Below the pieces are notes generated by a model. It worked only from the letters and a program-made list of their open reading frames with translations. It did no database searches and had not been told where the DNA came from. The position numbers and the translations under genes were made by a program. A stretch of 21,896 nt of DNA from a virus: positions 1-21,896 of the IMG/VR virus record IMGVR_UViG_3300046010_005557. One strand, 5' to 3'. Of the stretch, positions 1 through 7,809 are shown in pieces. Position 1 is the stretch's first letter; each line of letters starts with the position of its first letter.

Positions 1-1379
1 GGAATTGCTTCATTCTTCCCTACGCGAATTCTACGAACATAAAAGTCATTGTGCCATGCGTGTATTCCTGATGATGTACCTAATGCTAATGATGTTGTTC
101 CAGCTGGTTTAACTGTGGTTGTACGGGCTGATTTGTTGATTCCAATTAATTCAGCTACACGAGTATTTTCTTCTTTAACTGCTTTTGCCGCTGCTTTCAT
201 GTCATATCCTAACACAACGCCAGATCCGATACCTGTCATTGATACTCCAATAAGTGCATCTTTCTCAGTTGTACGTTGCCAGATTGGACGCAAATAATGA
301 AAGCTAGTATACCCTGCTTGAAGTGTACCAATAAATGCTGCAGCACGAACTCTTTCCATTAAATCTTCTTGTGATTTAATATCTGATGCATTTACTTCAC
401 ATAAATTACAGAATTGGAATGGTCTTAGTGCAATTTCACAGCATGGATTAGTTCCCCAATCTTTGTCATTTGTAAGATAAATTCCTGGTTCTCCTGCTCC
501 TGACAATTCAACACGTTTCCATAAATCCATAAAGAATTCTTTGGTTAATTTGTGACGCATCAAAGTTGCTGAGTTGTTAGCACGACCTCTTTGTGGATTG
601 TTTTCCCACCAGTTTCCTGATTTACATGCAATCATTTCTTCATCATCTGCTGAGAACAATGATATAAGTGCTGCTCTACGAATACCTCCGGCTAATACAG
701 CATCAGCAATGTGACATACCATATCGTGAACTTCAATTGAAGATAATTTGTCGCCATCTTCTTTAGAATCTAGGATACCTTGAAGCTTCATTAAACATTC
801 TTTCAAAGGCTGAGGTCCTGGAGCTTTTCCTCCTGAAGTAACCAATCTAGCTCCTTTGTGACGAATGTCAGAAAAATCAAATGTAAATGAAGATCCACCT
901 GTGAAATATGATTTAACTAGTACTTTTACTGCATCAGCCCAACCTTCGATTGAATCTGCAATTAGGTAACGACGATTTTTCTTTGGATTTGGTTTGTAAA
1001 TTTCCGGAAGCTTTTCAACATGATGCTTCTGAACTGAATATCCTACTCCTGTTCCGCCTAACAATAAAAACATGGATTCACCAAATGCTCTGTAATCATC
1101 AATTGGCAAATAGGCACAGTTATAAATTCGGTTAGGGGAGATTTCAATTGGCTTTCCTCCGAATTGCAAACTACGCATCGATGGCAATACTTTTTTGTTG
1201 TATACAAACTGATATGATGCTTCAATTTCCGATTCCAAATGTGGATATCTTTTAATGTGCATTTGTTTGTTTCTTGTAACTAATTCTTCCCATGTTTCTC
1301 GGCGGTTGAGCTCAGGAAGATATTTTGCATACTTCATGTATACGGTAATTTCACTTAAAATTTTGTTTGAAATCTCCAT
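1..1379 (-). CDS. nrdJ: Class II (B12-dependent) ribonucleoside-triphosphate reductase, N-terminal part
   Basis: This enzyme reduces ribonucleotides to deoxyribonucleotides with adenosylcobalamin as radical source, feeding phage DNA synthesis. The first 459 residues are visible; the C-terminus lies beyond the left edge. N-C-A-Y at residues 87-90 holds the cysteine expected at the reducing-pair position (C88). The block NPCCEIALRPFQFCNL (311-326) gives C313, E315 and C324, with the same C-x-E and 11-residue spacing as C408/E410/C419 of the Lactobacillus leichmannii monomeric enzyme. The glycine-rich LLGGTGVGYSVQ (106-117) is also typical. The sequence FCNL followed by EV fits the monomeric RTPR type better than the dimeric NrdJ type. 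The start is the ATG at 1377-1379; no strong Shine-Dalgarno is visible. It is the first gene after the helicase terminator, so it is probably its own transcription unit. Identification is firm; the monomeric subtype is less so. Confidence 0.92.
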   Translation of the reverse strand, partial: MEISNKILSEITVYMKYAKYLPELNRRETWEELVTRNKQMHIKRYPHLESEIEASYQFVYNKKVLPSMRSLQFGGKPIEISPNRIYNCAYLPIDDYRAFGESMFLLLGGTGVGYSVQKHHVEKLPEIYKPNPKKNRRYLIADSIEGWADAVKVLVKSYFTGGSSFTFDFSDIRHKGARLVTSGGKAPGPQPLKECLMKLQGILDSKEDGDKLSSIEVHDMVCHIADAVLAGGIRRAALISLFSADDEEMIACKSGNWWENNPQRGRANNSATLMRHKLTKEFFMDLWKRVELSGAGEPGIYLTNDKDWGTNPCCEIALRPFQFCNLCEVNASDIKSQEDLMERVRAAAFIGTLQAGYTSFHYLRPIWQRTTEKDALIGVSMTGIGSGVVLGYDMKAAAKAVKEENTRVAELIGINKSARTTTVKPAGTTSLALGTSSGIHAWHNDFYVRRIRVGKNEAI

Positions 1380-1421
1380 TTGTGTAATCTTTTTTGTTAA
1401 TGAATAAATTTGTTTTTAGAT

Positions 1422-1455
1422 AAAAAAAGGCCGGTAAACTAATACCGGGCCTTTT
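1422..1455 (-). terminator. Rho-independent terminator after the helicase gene
   Basis: On the minus strand, GGCCCGGTA is followed by a short TTAGTT loop, then TACCGGCC and a run of seven T. The stem is nearly perfect with a single bulged G. It lies 19 bases past the helicase stop codon and upstream of the reductase start, so it should end the replication transcript. Confidence 0.85.
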
Positions 1456-1473
1456 ATATGATATAAATATGTT

Positions 1474-2847
1474 TTAACCTAAAGTTCCGCCCAGATCTTT
1501 GAACTTTTGTGCTAAATTTTTCTTCATAATGTTTTCACCGGTTTTCATTGTTTGAGTTGTCTGTTTTCCTTGAGTTGTTTGTGGTTCAAAGAATTGGAAT
1601 TGTCCATTGTTTGTATTAATTTTACTAGGCAATGTAATTCCATCAGGTCCAAAACGATTCTTGATAACATGGCCTCTACCAGTACCTGACATCTTGTCTT
1701 CTACTTTTCTGGAAAGCGACATTAAGAAGTCAGCTACCATCACTTTACCATAAGATGATGCAATTTTGTCGGCTTCGATAATATCTTCTTCTAAGGCGCT
1801 TCTTCCTGCTTGTGATGCGGTCCATACGGGAACGTCATACTCACCTGCCATACCTCTTAACTCCTCGTAAAGTTCTTCTAAGGCCTCGTGTTTGTCCTTT
1901 TTTGTATTGATTTTCAACAAGTCACCGTAATCCACAATAACTAGTGCTGGTTTATTGCCAAGCATTATTGTTTTTTCTAAATGAGCTTTCAATCCCATAA
2001 CACCAACTGATTTTGTTGGGTAGTATTTCACAATTAAATCGCCTTGTAAAGTGCGCATACGTTCTTCAACTGTGTCTTGGTGGTGCTTTAATGTCTGTGC
2101 ATTAATACCTGTTAAGACCGAGTCATATCGCTGTCCTACATAGTTTTCATTGAGCTCCAATGTGTAGTGAATTACTGTGTGTCCTGCTTTAATTGCATTT
2201 GCTCCGATATTGATAAGAAGCCAAGATTTACCAATCCCTGCAGGAGCCATTACTACTCCTAATTCACCTGGGGCTAATCCGCCATCCATTAAATCATCAA
2301 TAACATCCCACCCGGTTGTGATTGTGTGGCGTGCTGACTCAGCATATCTTGCAGCTGGATTCAATTTGTATTCTAAGCCAATATTGGTATCAGCTCCAGC
2401 TTTCATGGCTGTGTCAATCTTTGTTTTAATTTGGTCATAATTGCCTTGTTGCAAAAGACCAACCGAATCCATGATTGCTCGTTTAATTTCTTGATTCTTG
2501 CAAAATTTTAAAATTTCATCTTTAACAAATGTTAAATCATCTGATTCCATGTATCGGAACACTTCTTTGAGTTGTTCTAAAATTGCAGCTTTTAATATGG
2601 ACTCGGGACCGTCATCAGTTAGTTCGGTTAATTTTACTTTTAATACGTCTTTTGATGGCGGGCATTTGTATGCTAAAAAATGTTCTATAATTATTTCTAA
2701 CAACCAAACGTTTGCATCCGATTCAAAATAATCAGGTTGTATAATATCTGAAATTTGTTGTAGAAATAAACGATCGGTAAACATTGCGGCAATTACTTTA
2801 ACTTGGAAGCCCCATCCATATTCTGTTAGTTTGTCTAATCCAGTCAT
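1474..2847 (-). CDS. Replicative DNA helicase, DnaB/T4 gp41-like
   Basis: Hexameric replicative helicase that unwinds the phage fork 5' to 3'. It has 457 residues, close to T4 gp41. The N-terminal ~150 residues match the small helical domain of the family. The RecA-like motor follows: Walker A APAGIGKS (201-208), a probable catalytic glutamate in YTLELNE (E231), Walker B ALVIVDYGDLL (301-311, D306) and the glutamine-bearing ASQAGRS motif (Q346). A low-complexity Gln/Thr tail (about residues 419-440) precedes a short basic C-terminus. The start ATG overlaps the stop of the upstream HNH gene in ATGA, implying coupled translation. The sequence AATAAGTT just before the ATG also precedes the RNase H-like gene's ATG, so the native leader seems to have survived the endonuclease insertion. 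No primase (gp61) or loader (gp59) homologue is in the window. Confidence 0.93.
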   Translation of the reverse strand: MTGLDKLTEYGWGFQVKVIAAMFTDRLFLQQISDIIQPDYFESDANVWLLEIIIEHFLAYKCPPSKDVLKVKLTELTDDGPESILKAAILEQLKEVFRYMESDDLTFVKDEILKFCKNQEIKRAIMDSVGLLQQGNYDQIKTKIDTAMKAGADTNIGLEYKLNPAARYAESARHTITTGWDVIDDLMDGGLAPGELGVVMAPAGIGKSWLLINIGANAIKAGHTVIHYTLELNENYVGQRYDSVLTGINAQTLKHHQDTVEERMRTLQGDLIVKYYPTKSVGVMGLKAHLEKTIMLGNKPALVIVDYGDLLKINTKKDKHEALEELYEELRGMAGEYDVPVWTASQAGRSALEEDIIEADKIASSYGKVMVADFLMSLSRKVEDKMSGTGRGHVIKNRFGPDGITLPSKINTNNGQFQFFEPQTTQGKQTTQTMKTGENIMKKNLAQKFKDLGGTLG

Positions 2848-3467
2848 AACTTATTGTCTTTTTTTAACTTTCGGATTACCCACGAATCTTTTATTTTTTG
2901 TTTACGTATTTCTTCTTTTTCTGGAGTTGCTGCTTTACCTGTGCATTTTGGATTATTCAAATGAGATTCTCGTAAATTATGTACATGCTCTTTTGATAAT
3001 GTTTTTCCTTTATTTTTTGTAGAAATTTTTTGTTTTGTTTCATTGGAATGATAATATCCTCGTTTAATTGTATTTGCGTGTCTTGCTGCTACAATTTTTT
3101 CTATTACAACTTGGGGTCGAGGAGGCATTTTTTTACCTCTCATTGCATTGCTAATTTTTTCATTCGCTAATAAACGTATTTCTTCAAATTCTCGAGAGCT
3201 TACATAATATCCACGTTCATTATCTTTACTAGTTTTCATTATTGCCATCATTCGATATGCAAAAAACAATTTATCTTCAGTTGGATAAATTTTACACAGT
3301 AATTTATGAACTATGAAATGTTCTCGAGCTGTTAATTCAACTAAATTATCTTTATCATCAACTCCACCCATACACCTTGGAATAACATGATGCTTTTCTC
3401 GATATCCCAACAATGTTCGATTGCGAGCTCTATCAATTATAGCATCATGTATTCTTTGGTAATTCAT
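2844..3467 (-). CDS. HNH homing endonuclease with NUMOD3-like repeats
   Basis: Free-standing homing endonuclease, a selfish gene that cuts unoccupied alleles and spreads by repair. It has 207 residues. The HNH core is in the first 60: H26-H27 in EKHHVIPRCMGG, N41, H50 and H54 in LTAREHFIVHK. These positions are identical to those of the second HNH gene at 6631-7338, so the two are paralogues. Downstream are about two or three NUMOD3-like DNA-binding units (for example SNETKQKISTKNKGKTLSKE, 141-160). It sits between the RNase H-like and helicase genes, and its last codons and stop overlap the helicase start. A sigma70-like promoter lies directly upstream. There is no Shine-Dalgarno before the ATG. 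T4 carries comparable seg and mob genes between replication genes. Confidence 0.88.
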   Translation of the reverse strand: MNYQRIHDAIIDRARNRTLLGYREKHHVIPRCMGGVDDKDNLVELTAREHFIVHKLLCKIYPTEDKLFFAYRMMAIMKTSKDNERGYYVSSREFEEIRLLANEKISNAMRGKKMPPRPQVVIEKIVAARHANTIKRGYYHSNETKQKISTKNKGKTLSKEHVHNLRESHLNNPKCTGKAATPEKEEIRKQKIKDSWVIRKLKKDNKL

Positions 3468-3473
3468 AATATT

Positions 3474-3502
3474 ATTATATTAAAAATAAATTGAGTTTCC
3501 AA
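3474..3502 (-). promoter_or_regulatory. Sigma70-like promoter before the HNH gene at 2844-3467
   Basis: On the minus strand, TTGGAA is followed by 17 bases and then TATAAT. The -10 box ends only 6 bases upstream of the ATG, so the transcript would begin at or next to the start codon. The -35 region shares the string ACTTGGAAACT with the promoter of the polymerase gene at 11297-11325. Confidence 0.6.
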
Positions 3503-3505
3503 GTT

Positions 3506-4570
3506 TTATTTTTTATGTGTTTGTTGTGCAAATGCATTCAATGATAACCAAGTGTTGTTTAGCCATTCTGGTAGATTTTTCATGGTTGACCACATTCGAT
3601 CTTCCATAAACATTCGCTGAAATTCTATTTTGTTTAATGGAGGAATCGGCTGTTGCATAATACCTCTAATTGTAGTTGAATTTGAAGCTGGAATGTTTAA
3701 TAGCTTGATATTCATTAAACGATAGTTCTTATCAATTGTATCATAGTTATCTAATACTTTTTGATAGTTTCGTGTTTCGTTTAATGCAATCTTATTATCA
3801 CACTTAGCATGCAAATCTTCTAATGTGAATTCAGCTTCGTTAGCTAGCTCCGGAAATGTTTTTAAAATTGTTTTTGGACCAAATCCATCAACGCCAGGAA
3901 TGTTATCAGAGTTATCTCCAGTAAAGGTTCGATAGACAACATAATTGTTTGGATGTACCCCAAACTCTTCGATAAGAGTGGCTTCATCATACATTTTCTT
4001 TTTGATTGGAGACCAAACCTGTAACGTTGGACTTATCAATTGATAAAAGTCTCGATCGGTTGATACAATTGTAACTTTCTTGCTAATATCATTGTACATT
4101 TGTGCAATATACGCAATAGTGTCATCTGCTTCAATTCCATCAATTGATAAAAAAGTTACAGGTAAATTGTCTAGATATGATATCAGTCGGCTAAATTGCC
4201 AACGCATGGCTTCTTGTTCATCTTCAATTGTTGGAAATTGCTGATGATCATGTCTACGCAATCTTGTTTTGTTTGCTCTATTCCCTTTGTAATCTTTGTA
4301 TATTTTCTTGCGTCTAGCACTTCCGCCTCTGCCATCGAAAACAATAACACATCTACTTGGTTTAAAGTCTCGTACTGCTTTTCCAACAGAATACAAAAAT
4401 CCAGTAATACCACCTACATGTTCACCGTCTTCATTTGTTGAAGGAGTAGCACCGAAGCTTCTTATGAAAGTATTTAATCCGTCAAACACCATGATATGAT
4501 CATCGACATTTGACGGATTAGATTCTTTTTCTTTTTGTAACTGTTTGAATAATTCTTGATATTTATTCAT
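3506..4570 (-). CDS. rnh: T4 RNase H-like 5'-3' exonuclease (FEN family)
   Basis: Flap/5' nuclease that removes RNA primers from Okazaki fragments. It has 354 residues, against about 305 for T4 RNase H. The acidic metal-binding residues expected of the family are present: D30 (VFDGLNT), D79 (VFDGRGG), E147/D149/D150 (GIEADD), D172/D174 (STDRDF) and D219/D222 (TGDNSDN). The helix-three-turn-helix DNA-binding motif PGVDGFGPKT is at 225-234. The basic segment between D79 and E147 (RRKKIYKDYKGNR) fits the arch region. The gene begins 14 bases after the uvsX stop codon, in the same operon. The start has no clear Shine-Dalgarno. The ~70 C-terminal residues are less conserved and could carry the contact to the gp32-like protein, which is inference. 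Confidence 0.9.
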   Translation of the reverse strand: MNKYQELFKQLQKEKESNPSNVDDHIMVFDGLNTFIRSFGATPSTNEDGEHVGGITGFLYSVGKAVRDFKPSRCVIVFDGRGGSARRKKIYKDYKGNRANKTRLRRHDHQQFPTIEDEQEAMRWQFSRLISYLDNLPVTFLSIDGIEADDTIAYIAQMYNDISKKVTIVSTDRDFYQLISPTLQVWSPIKKKMYDEATLIEEFGVHPNNYVVYRTFTGDNSDNIPGVDGFGPKTILKTFPELANEAEFTLEDLHAKCDNKIALNETRNYQKVLDNYDTIDKNYRLMNIKLLNIPASNSTTIRGIMQQPIPPLNKIEFQRMFMEDRMWSTMKNLPEWLNNTWLSLNAFAQQTHKK

Positions 4571-4584
4571 AACTTATTTTGCTG

Positions 4585-5748
4585 TTAGCCTTCTTCGTCT
4601 ATAACTTCATCTGTGATAATTACATCATCAATTCCGCCATCAATTCCTGCTTGATATTTAAAGATATATGCATCGCATATTCTGTTATACAAACGATCTT
4701 TTATTGCTGGAACATTGATTACCTTGTCAATAAAGTTTTTACTTTGAAATTTCACTTCGCCAAATGATTCACCAGTTTCGTGGTCTACATCTTGCAAAGT
4801 GTAATGTGCACCTGCTTGTGTAACAATATCGAATGTTTTCATAATTGCTAGCCAACCGCCATAATTATCAATTCCACTATCATAATAGATTTCATAATCT
4901 ACTTTGCGATGCGGAGGTCCGATACGATTTTTTACAACTTGCACATTTGTTTTGCTACCAACAATTTGTTCAACTCCATTTATCTTGGCTTTGATTTGAC
5001 CTGTATTCTTAAGTCTCAATCTAACAGATGCATGAAATGGTATAGCTTTACCACCGGCAGTTGTCCATTGATCTCCAAATGATACCCCTAATTTAGTTCT
5101 TAGCTGATTAGTGAATATTAGACAGATTCGTTCCCTAGCAATCCAATTGGTTACTTTGCGCATTGCTTTTGACAAAATAATAGATTTACTAGTTGCATAT
5201 CCATCTTTATCATATTCCGCAGCCATTTCAATTTTTGTGGAAGCACCCATGATTGAATCTACTACAATTGTAACTAATCGATCTTTATCTGATTTACGAA
5301 CACCCTCAACGATTGTTTCGATTGTTTCAAATATTTCTTCAATTGTTTCCAATGGTACATACAACATAGTTTTTAAGTCTGCGCCAATTGCCTCCAGAAA
5401 CTCAGCACTAGTTGCTGCTTCAGTATCAATATACACTGCCAAACCACCTCGTTTTTGTGTTTCTGCTAATGTATGGGCTGCTAACAATGATTTTCCAGAT
5501 GCTTCTAATCCGGTAACTTCAGTAATCCGACCTACTGGGAATCCTCCGTTCGGTCGGTTTGAAATTGCTAAATCTAACATCGAACATCCTGACGAAATAA
5601 ATTCCGTTACGTGTGTCGGTGCATCATTGTCGCCGGCAAGAAAAAATGCTGTTTTTAAAGCTTGACCTTTAAATTGCTTGTTAATGCTATCTGCTAAGGT
5701 GTTTGCTAAACTATCAGACAGTTCTGATTTACTTTTGCTCTTTGCCAT
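4585..5748 (-). CDS. uvsX: UvsX/RecA-like recombinase
   Basis: ATP-dependent strand-exchange protein for recombination-dependent replication and repair. It has 387 residues, close to T4 UvsX. The Walker A motif GLEASGKS is at 80-87, the catalytic glutamate of YIDTEAA is E110, and Walker B is VTIVVDS (159-165). The NQLRTKLGVSFGDQWTTAGG segment (214-233) corresponds to the RecA sensor glutamine plus DNA-binding loop L2, followed by FHASVRLRL. The C-terminus is acidic (about the last 15 residues), as is common in RecA-type proteins. A strong AAGGAG Shine-Dalgarno lies 6 bases before the ATG, in the 10-base gap after the gp32-like gene. The order gp32-uvsX-rnh puts three fork and recombination partners on one transcript. 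Confidence 0.95.
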   Translation of the reverse strand: MAKSKSKSELSDSLANTLADSINKQFKGQALKTAFFLAGDNDAPTHVTEFISSGCSMLDLAISNRPNGGFPVGRITEVTGLEASGKSLLAAHTLAETQKRGGLAVYIDTEAATSAEFLEAIGADLKTMLYVPLETIEEIFETIETIVEGVRKSDKDRLVTIVVDSIMGASTKIEMAAEYDKDGYATSKSIILSKAMRKVTNWIARERICLIFTNQLRTKLGVSFGDQWTTAGGKAIPFHASVRLRLKNTGQIKAKINGVEQIVGSKTNVQVVKNRIGPPHRKVDYEIYYDSGIDNYGGWLAIMKTFDIVTQAGAHYTLQDVDHETGESFGEVKFQSKNFIDKVINVPAIKDRLYNRICDAYIFKYQAGIDGGIDDVIITDEVIDEEG

Positions 5749-5758
5749 TTCTTACTCC

Positions 5759-6556
5759 TTAATTGAATAAGTCATTGAAAGCTGATGCCACATCGTCAAC
5801 TTTACCAGCAATTGGTTTTGCTGTTTTAGCTGGTTTTGCTGGCGCTTCATCCTCATCATCATCTGATGCCGCAGCTGCTGGTGTTGATGCTGGCGCATCT
5901 GCATCGGCATTTTCTGGGTTCATCCAATCACTCAATGCTTTTTCTAGCTCTTCATAAGTAGGCTCAGGAAACAAATCTGTGATTTCTGGTTGATTCATGA
6001 TTTTCTCAGCAATTGCTTTGTCTTCAGTTGCTGGTTGTGTGTTTGGTTTAACACGGATTGAAGTTTTTGGGAAATTTGCTCCTTCTGCTGGAGTGAATTC
6101 TACATCAATATCACGACCATTCATCAAATCTGTAATGTCGCCATAATCTGGATCTGAAATGATTGATAAAATTTCTGTGTAGATTTGTTTTCCGAATCCC
6201 CAGAACTTAACTCCTTCTGCTTCTTTTCCACGAACAATAACAGGAACATATGTTCTCATTTTTGGTTCAATTTTACGACCCATCAACCATTCATCTTTGT
6301 CGCCGGTTTTCTTAAGTTTGTCTGCAAACTCAACGATTGGATCTGCATTTCCAAATGTAATTGGAGATAGCATTGATCTTTTACTAATGTCGTAATGGAA
6401 ATACAATTCTAGGAACGGATTGTCTTTTCTGTGTACGTACGGTACAATTCGGATTCTTGTTTTACCTGATTCAGGTTTCCAAAGTGACTGTTTTTTGTCG
6501 TCTTGTTTGTTAAGTTGGTTAAGCTTGTTTTTTATTGCTGTTAAGTCTAACGCCAT
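5759..6556 (-). CDS. Single-stranded DNA binding protein, T4 gp32-like, without zinc finger
   Basis: Coats single-stranded DNA at the fork and organises recombination. It has 265 residues, against 301 in T4. The N-terminus (ALDLTAIKNKLNQLNKQ) is the probable cooperativity region. The core is recognised by SLWKPESGKTRIRIVPY (24-40), FGKQIY and the TPAEGANFPKTSIRV block, which parallels CPWEGANFVLKVK of T4. The C-terminus is an Ala/Pro/Lys linker containing DDDEDE, ending in an acidic-hydrophobic tip VDDVASAFNDLFN, the usual partner-binding tail. The whole protein contains no cysteine, so the zinc site of T4 gp32 is absent. A leader of about 37 bases with AAAGG precedes the ATG. Position directly before uvsX supports the call. 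Confidence 0.87.
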   Translation of the reverse strand: MALDLTAIKNKLNQLNKQDDKKQSLWKPESGKTRIRIVPYVHRKDNPFLELYFHYDISKRSMLSPITFGNADPIVEFADKLKKTGDKDEWLMGRKIEPKMRTYVPVIVRGKEAEGVKFWGFGKQIYTEILSIISDPDYGDITDLMNGRDIDVEFTPAEGANFPKTSIRVKPNTQPATEDKAIAEKIMNQPEITDLFPEPTYEELEKALSDWMNPENADADAPASTPAAAASDDDEDEAPAKPAKTAKPIAGKVDDVASAFNDLFN

Positions 6557-6599
6557 AATTTACCTTTTTGTTAATTGTTAATAAAAAATAATTAATAAT

Positions 6600-6628
6600 A
6601 ATATAATTGATTTACCGGTTAAATCCAA
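6600..6628 (-). promoter_or_regulatory. Sigma70-like promoter before the gp32-like gene
   Basis: On the minus strand, TTGGAT is followed by 17 bases and TATATT. The string GGATTTAACC overlapping the -35 box recurs as TGATTTAACC in the promoter of the HNH gene at 6631-7338. Transcription should start near 6593 and give an untranslated leader of about 37 bases that includes the AAAGG site. Confidence 0.55.
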
Positions 6629-6630
6629 AT

Positions 6631-7338
6631 TTAAAGTTGTGTTTTTTTGTTTAATTTCGTTTCACGTATTTTTTGTTTTGTTTCTTCAGAATGTCGCCTG
6701 CCAGGTTTTCCTTTTTTTGCATCACTTAATTTTTTACGATGTTCATCTGAAAATAATTTTCCTTTTTTCGCATCACTTATTTTTTTACGAGCTTCAGGAC
6801 TTAATATTCTGCCTTTACTTGCTTCACTAATTTTTAGTTTGGTCTCGATAGAATGTGTGTTTCCTGTATTAGCAATACTTAGTTTGTTTCTAGTTTCGTC
6901 AGAAAATTTTCTTCCTTTGAAAGATTCACTCATTTTTTTACGAGTAGCTGCTGATTTAAGTTTTCCAATTTTAGATTGACTATTCTTACGTCGATGTTCT
7001 TCTGATTTAGGCACACCTTTCATCTTTAAACTCATTTGCGATGCAATAAATTTTTTCGATGCATCATATTCTCGAGATGAAATTTTATATGTTCTATTTA
7101 ATGATTTGCAGTTACATAACATCCATAAAGCATACTGTAATTTACTATTACTTGGGTAAATCTCGCAAAGAAGTTTATGTGCTATGAAATGTTCACGAGC
7201 CGTTAACTCGGCAATGTTGTCAGGATTATCATCGCCTCCGATACATTTTGGAACAATGTGATGGCGTTCTTTATAACCAGTTAATGTCCGCGATATCGCG
7301 CGGTCTATTAGTTGTTGATATATTTTTTTGTAATTCAT
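6631..7338 (-). CDS. HNH homing endonuclease with about seven NUMOD3 repeats
   Basis: Free-standing homing endonuclease of 235 residues, paralogous to the gene at 2844-3467. The HNH core is H26-H27 (ERHHIVPKCIGG), N41, H50 and H54 (LTAREHFIAHK). A linker of about 45 residues follows. Residues 105 to 230 are then a tandem array of roughly seven 17-residue units of the form K-G-(R/K)-x-x-S-x-E-x-(R/T)-x-K-(L/I)-S-(D/E)-A, the NUMOD3 DNA-binding module. This is many more units than in the paralogue, so it may read a longer target. It sits between the leader-peptide gene at 7403-7795 and the gp32-like gene, and has its own sigma70-like promoter with no evident Shine-Dalgarno. The stop codon lies three bases before the -35 box of the gp32 promoter. 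Confidence 0.88.
   Translation of the reverse strand: MNYKKIYQQLIDRAISRTLTGYKERHHIVPKCIGGDDNPDNIAELTAREHFIAHKLLCEIYPSNSKLQYALWMLCNCKSLNRTYKISSREYDASKKFIASQMSLKMKGVPKSEEHRRKNSQSKIGKLKSAATRKKMSESFKGRKFSDETRNKLSIANTGNTHSIETKLKISEASKGRILSPEARKKISDAKKGKLFSDEHRKKLSDAKKGKPGRRHSEETKQKIRETKLNKKTQL
6650..7026 (-). repeat. 51-base tandem repeats encoding NUMOD3 units
   Basis: About seven imperfect in-frame 51-base units inside the HNH gene, each encoding a 17-residue Lys-Gly-rich, Ser-x-Glu-containing module. Units 5 and 6 (RILSPEARKKISDAKKGK and LFSDEHRKKLSDAKKGK) are the most alike, which suggests recent unit duplication. Confidence 0.75.
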
Positions 7339-7351
7339 TATGGTTAATTAT

Positions 7352-7379
7352 ATTATAATTAATAAGTGGGTTAAATCAA
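7352..7379 (-). promoter_or_regulatory. Sigma70-like promoter before the HNH gene at 6631-7338
   Basis: On the minus strand, TTGATT is followed by 16 bases and TATAAT. The -10 box is 13 bases from the ATG, leaving a leader of about 7 bases with no ribosome-binding site. Confidence 0.6.
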
Positions 7380-7402
7380 AGTTATTTGTTAAGTTTTTTT
7401 GT

Positions 7403-7795
7403 TTATTTTTCAAGCTCATAGTAACCGCCATATTGGTTTGTGACACCATCGGCTTTTTCTAATGCATCTCCAATTTTTTCTGCAATATCACTTGGCATAT
7501 TTACTGTAAATTCAACAATGCCTTCATTTGCATCGTATGATCGATTTATTTGAGTTTTATCAAATCCATATTTTTTTAAAACATTTACAGCAACACGATC
7601 CATGAATTTTTCATCACCCGAAAATACAATCATTAAATTATTAGTTGTATTAATCAAGTTACCTGTTTTAGGATCTCGGTTTGCTCCGCTATCAAATCCT
7701 AATTTATTTTCTAGATCGCTTAAATTCTGCTCAGTTAGATTCTTAGTGCCGAATCTACGCATATTTTCTGCAAGTAAGTTGTTTTCGTTTTTCAT
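7403..7795 (-). CDS. Small protein with shared NLLAENMRRFGTKNL leader
   Basis: A 130-residue protein of unknown function. Residues 6-20 (NLLAENMRRFGTKNL) are identical to the start of the next gene upstream (7876-8322). After this leader the two proteins differ entirely. The body contains a predicted mixed alpha/beta stretch (LMIVFSGDEKFMDRVAVNVLKKYGF, roughly 54-78; IVEFTVNMPSDIAEKIGDAL, about 95-114) and no cysteines, signal peptide or membrane segment. A TATTTATA element lies 14 bases before the ATG, with AGAAC in between as a weak ribosome-binding site. By analogy with the short capsid-targeting sequences of T4 internal proteins, the leader may direct the protein into the prohead. That is inference. 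Confidence 0.75.
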   Translation of the reverse strand: MKNENNLLAENMRRFGTKNLTEQNLSDLENKLGFDSGANRDPKTGNLINTTNNLMIVFSGDEKFMDRVAVNVLKKYGFDKTQINRSYDANEGIVEFTVNMPSDIAEKIGDALEKADGVTNQYGGYYELEK

Positions 7796-7809
7796 TGTGT
7801 TCTTTTTTA

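Noticed and set aside
1462-1469. TATTTATA on the minus strand just after the helicase stop
   Set aside because: A terminator hairpin lies between it and the next gene, so it is not placed to express the reductase; treated as a chance match.
2844-3467. GIY-YIG endonuclease identity for the two homing endonucleases
   Set aside because: NUMOD3 repeats also occur in GIY-YIG enzymes, but no GIY-YIG motif is present, while the HNH histidines and asparagine are at identical positions in both proteins.
5111-5665. 184-codon open frame on the plus strand opposite uvsX
   Set aside because: It lies wholly within the clearly conserved recombinase gene, has no recognisable domain and no promoter or ribosome-binding context; it is an antisense shadow.
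6600-7380. Insertion-sequence or prophage boundary around the HNH gene
   Set aside because: No terminal inverted repeats, transposase or target duplication; similarity of the flanks is limited to promoter-like sequence.
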